From: an uncultured Saccharospirillaceae bacterium
Lineage (GTDB): Bacteria > Pseudomonadota > Gammaproteobacteria > Pseudomonadales > Oceanobacteraceae
Assembly: GCA_947503895.1 (NCBI GenBank)
Contig: CANNFT010000014.1
Span: 1-64,000 of the forward strand
Direction: 5' to 3'
DNA: 64,000 nt
Shown: positions 62,548 through 64,000 of the stretch, one piece after another
Layout: each line of letters opens with the position of its first letter
Numbering within the stretch: position 1 is the stretch's first letter
Position numbers and translations under genes: made by a program
Notes under the pieces: model-generated
Databases searched by the model: none
What the model was told of the DNA's origin: nothing
What the model saw: the letters and a program-made list of their open reading frames with translations, nothing else

Positions 62548-63433
62548 TATCGTTGCCTTAACAGAACCGGGATTGTCACTGGCTAAATCTATTCAGTGTC
62601 AACTAAATCAGCCTGCTATGCAGTTCGGTGCTGATACGGCGGAAATCACAGATAATCACCCCCGCGTTGTTAGTCAAATACTGTATAAACCGCAACCTTT
62701 TATGCAGGTTGTACAATCCGCCTTTAATCGTGGTGAGTCTCTAATTTTAATCTGTGCAATGGGCATTGCTGTTCGTACTTTAGCGCCGGTGATTAAAAGT
62801 AAGCGATCTGATCCACCGGTTTTAGTACTGGATGAACGTGGCAAATTCGTCGTACCTTTATTGTCTGGACATGAAGGTGGTGCAAATGAATGGGGAAGGA
62901 AAATATCGAGTTTAATCGAAAGCCAATTGGTGATTACGACTGCAAATAGTTATTTAAAACCGGTGTATACCATAGGGTTAGGCTGCGAAAGAGATTGCCC
63001 TGAATCTTATCTTGAAGAATTAATAACGGATTGTTTAGCCGAGCATAAGCTGAGTATGAATAATATTCACAGCTTCCACAGTATTGATATTAAAGCTGAC
63101 GAAGTCAGTATCATTTCATTAGCCACTCGCTTTCAGAAAGACTACTTAACTTGGGCAGTATCGGAACTTCTGAAGGTGGAGCATATGTTGAGTACAAAAT
63201 CAGATTACGTGTTTAACACTGTGGGTGTTTATGGCGTTGCGGAGTCTGCTGCGTTGGTGGGTGCTATGAAAGTGCGGCAGACATTGGATGAATCGATCCC
63301 AATTAGCCCATCAGTATCTGGAGATTGTCATGATGAGCGCGCCAGCAACCTGCTTGAATTGGTACAACCCAAGGTAAAAAATGCAAAAGCCACTTGTGCG
63401 ATAGCACGAAGCTTTGCAGCAAACAATCATTGA
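62540..63433 (+). CDS. cbiG: cobalt-precorrin-5A hydrolase lacking the central domain
   Basis: A 297-residue CbiG, which opens the lactone ring and releases acetaldehyde. The N-terminal domain is clear (LILICAMGIAVRTLAPVIKS, LDERGKFVVPLLSGHEGGANE), and the C-terminal CobE-like domain begins at YTIGLGCERDCPESYLEELI, with VYGVAESAALVGA near 235. The central CbiG domain of about 90 residues seen in the 350-residue enterobacterial enzyme is absent, the two parts being joined near residue 140. GGGCGGC before ATG 62540 is the ribosome site, overlapping cbiL. Confidence 0.9.
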   Translation: MINIVALTEPGLSLAKSIQCQLNQPAMQFGADTAEITDNHPRVVSQILYKPQPFMQVVQSAFNRGESLILICAMGIAVRTLAPVIKSKRSDPPVLVLDERGKFVVPLLSGHEGGANEWGRKISSLIESQLVITTANSYLKPVYTIGLGCERDCPESYLEELITDCLAEHKLSMNNIHSFHSIDIKADEVSIISLATRFQKDYLTWAVSELLKVEHMLSTKSDYVFNTVGVYGVAESAALVGAMKVRQTLDESIPISPSVSGDCHDERASNLLELVQPKVKNAKATCAIARSFAANNH

Positions 63434-63502
63434 ATGCGAGCAGAATCGGTTAAGAGTGCGCTCAGCGACCTATGCAACGAATATGATAAAAAGTGAAATG
63501 CT

Positions 63503-64000
63503 ATGAGTAAATTATTTGTAATAGGGGCGGGTCCCGGCGAGCCTGATTGGGTCACGCCCAAAGCGATTTCTGCCATTAAAGCCAGCACCGATCTCGTTGC
63601 TTATGGGCTTTACTTAAACCTGTTGGGCGATGTTTGTCAGGGTAAAACTCATCACGACTTACCATTGGGCAAGGAAATTGAGCGTGCGCGATTGGCGTTG
63701 AATTTAGCCGCTTCTGGTAAAACGACAGCACTTATTTCAAGTGGTGACATAGGAATATATGCGATGGCCACCCTAGTGTTTGAGCTGTTGGACTATCAAT
63801 TGAATGGACAAGAACAACACCCAGAATGGCTGAACGTAGATATTGAAGTGATTCCTGGCGTTTCGGCCATGCAGGCTGGCGCGAGTCGAGCAGGTGCATT
63901 GTTAGGACATGATTTTTGTACGGTTTCTCTCTCCGATTTATTAACACCATGGGAAACCATTGAGCAAAGAATTCACAGTGCAGGCCAAGGTGATTTCGTC
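63503..64000 (+). CDS. cbiH: precorrin-3B / cobalt-factor III C17-methyltransferase (cut by window end)
   Basis: The first 166 codons of a CbiH/CobJ enzyme, which contracts the ring with C17 methylation. LFVIGAGPGEPDWVTPKA starts the fold, DLVAYGLYLNLLG, TALISSGDIGIYAMATLVFEL and VIPGVSAMQAGASRAGALLGHDFCTVSLSDLLTPW are all family features. It follows cbiG by 69 bases. The rest of the gene and probably cbiF lie beyond the right edge. Confidence 0.93.
   Translation, partial: MSKLFVIGAGPGEPDWVTPKAISAIKASTDLVAYGLYLNLLGDVCQGKTHHDLPLGKEIERARLALNLAASGKTTALISSGDIGIYAMATLVFELLDYQLNGQEQHPEWLNVDIEVIPGVSAMQAGASRAGALLGHDFCTVSLSDLLTPWETIEQRIHSAGQGDFV

Noticed and set aside
1..64000. CRISPR arrays, rRNA operons, complete insertion sequences or known defence systems
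   Set aside because: No regularly spaced repeats, ribosomal RNA sequence, transposase gene or recognisable defence gene set was found on reading the window.

Overview
The window is a chromosomal segment of a gammaproteobacterium, most likely a marine Pseudomonadales/Oceanospirillales-type organism. The reasons are a MASE2-anchored adenylate cyclase of the CyaB type, the large NAD-dependent glutamate dehydrogenase, RMF, RlmKL, LpxH, SelO, a Bat (VWA/MoxR) operon, the moderate base composition and the many GTG/TTG starts with good Shine-Dalgarno sites. This placement rests on gene families only; no species was identified.

Layout. 1-2447 is the edge of a mobile island: a thymidylate synthase remnant with an internal in-frame deletion, an unknown Cys-containing protein, an excisionase and a tyrosine integrase whose 3' end abuts the 3' end of tRNA-Ser(GGA). 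2.7-8.1 kb holds a nitroreductase, cyaB, selO and a secreted PI-PLC-like protein. 8.5-15.8 kb is a tightly overlapped minus-strand Bat operon (moxR, DUF58, DUF4381, batA, batB/C, batD, SEC-C protein) ending in a clear terminator. 15.9-34.3 kb is mostly housekeeping: gdhB, DUF2835, pyrD, rmf, rlmL, a sigma-54-type promoter before an ammonium transporter, DUF5610, DUF2132, a phosphatase-like protein, lpxH, ppiB, glnS and cysS. 34.3-50 kb is more accessory: an exported nucleoside-hydrolase-like protein, an RNase Z-like protein, an HPF-like protein, a PAS-PAS-GGDEF cyclase, a MerR regulator facing tpm, GFA and SDR enzymes, an HxlR regulator facing two tautomerase-like genes, a DUF1800/DUF1501 export pair and a LysE-type exporter.

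50.4-64 kb is a cobalamin biosynthesis locus led by a cobalamin riboswitch: CbiM-like permease, ChlI/ChlD-type chelatase fusion, cobO, cbiA, NiCoT-like transporter, cbiD, cbiJ, cbiX, cbiC, cbiET, cbiL, cbiG and the start of cbiH. CbiX, CbiD and CbiG indicate the cobalt-early route, so the ChlID fusion, normally a partner of the late chelatase CobN, is the oddest member. The two candidate metal transporters probably supply cobalt.

The strongest regulatory signals read directly from the sequence are the riboswitch, a MerR-type promoter with a 19-bp spacer before tpm, a -24/-12 promoter before amt, paired inverted repeats between the HxlR gene and the tautomerases, a TetR-like palindrome before the nucleoside-hydrolase-like gene, and a 16-bp direct repeat before the DUF1800 gene. 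I did not find a clearly new defence or multi-gene system; the most unusual items are the tautomerase pair, the chelatase combination, the truncated CbiG and the thyA remnant.
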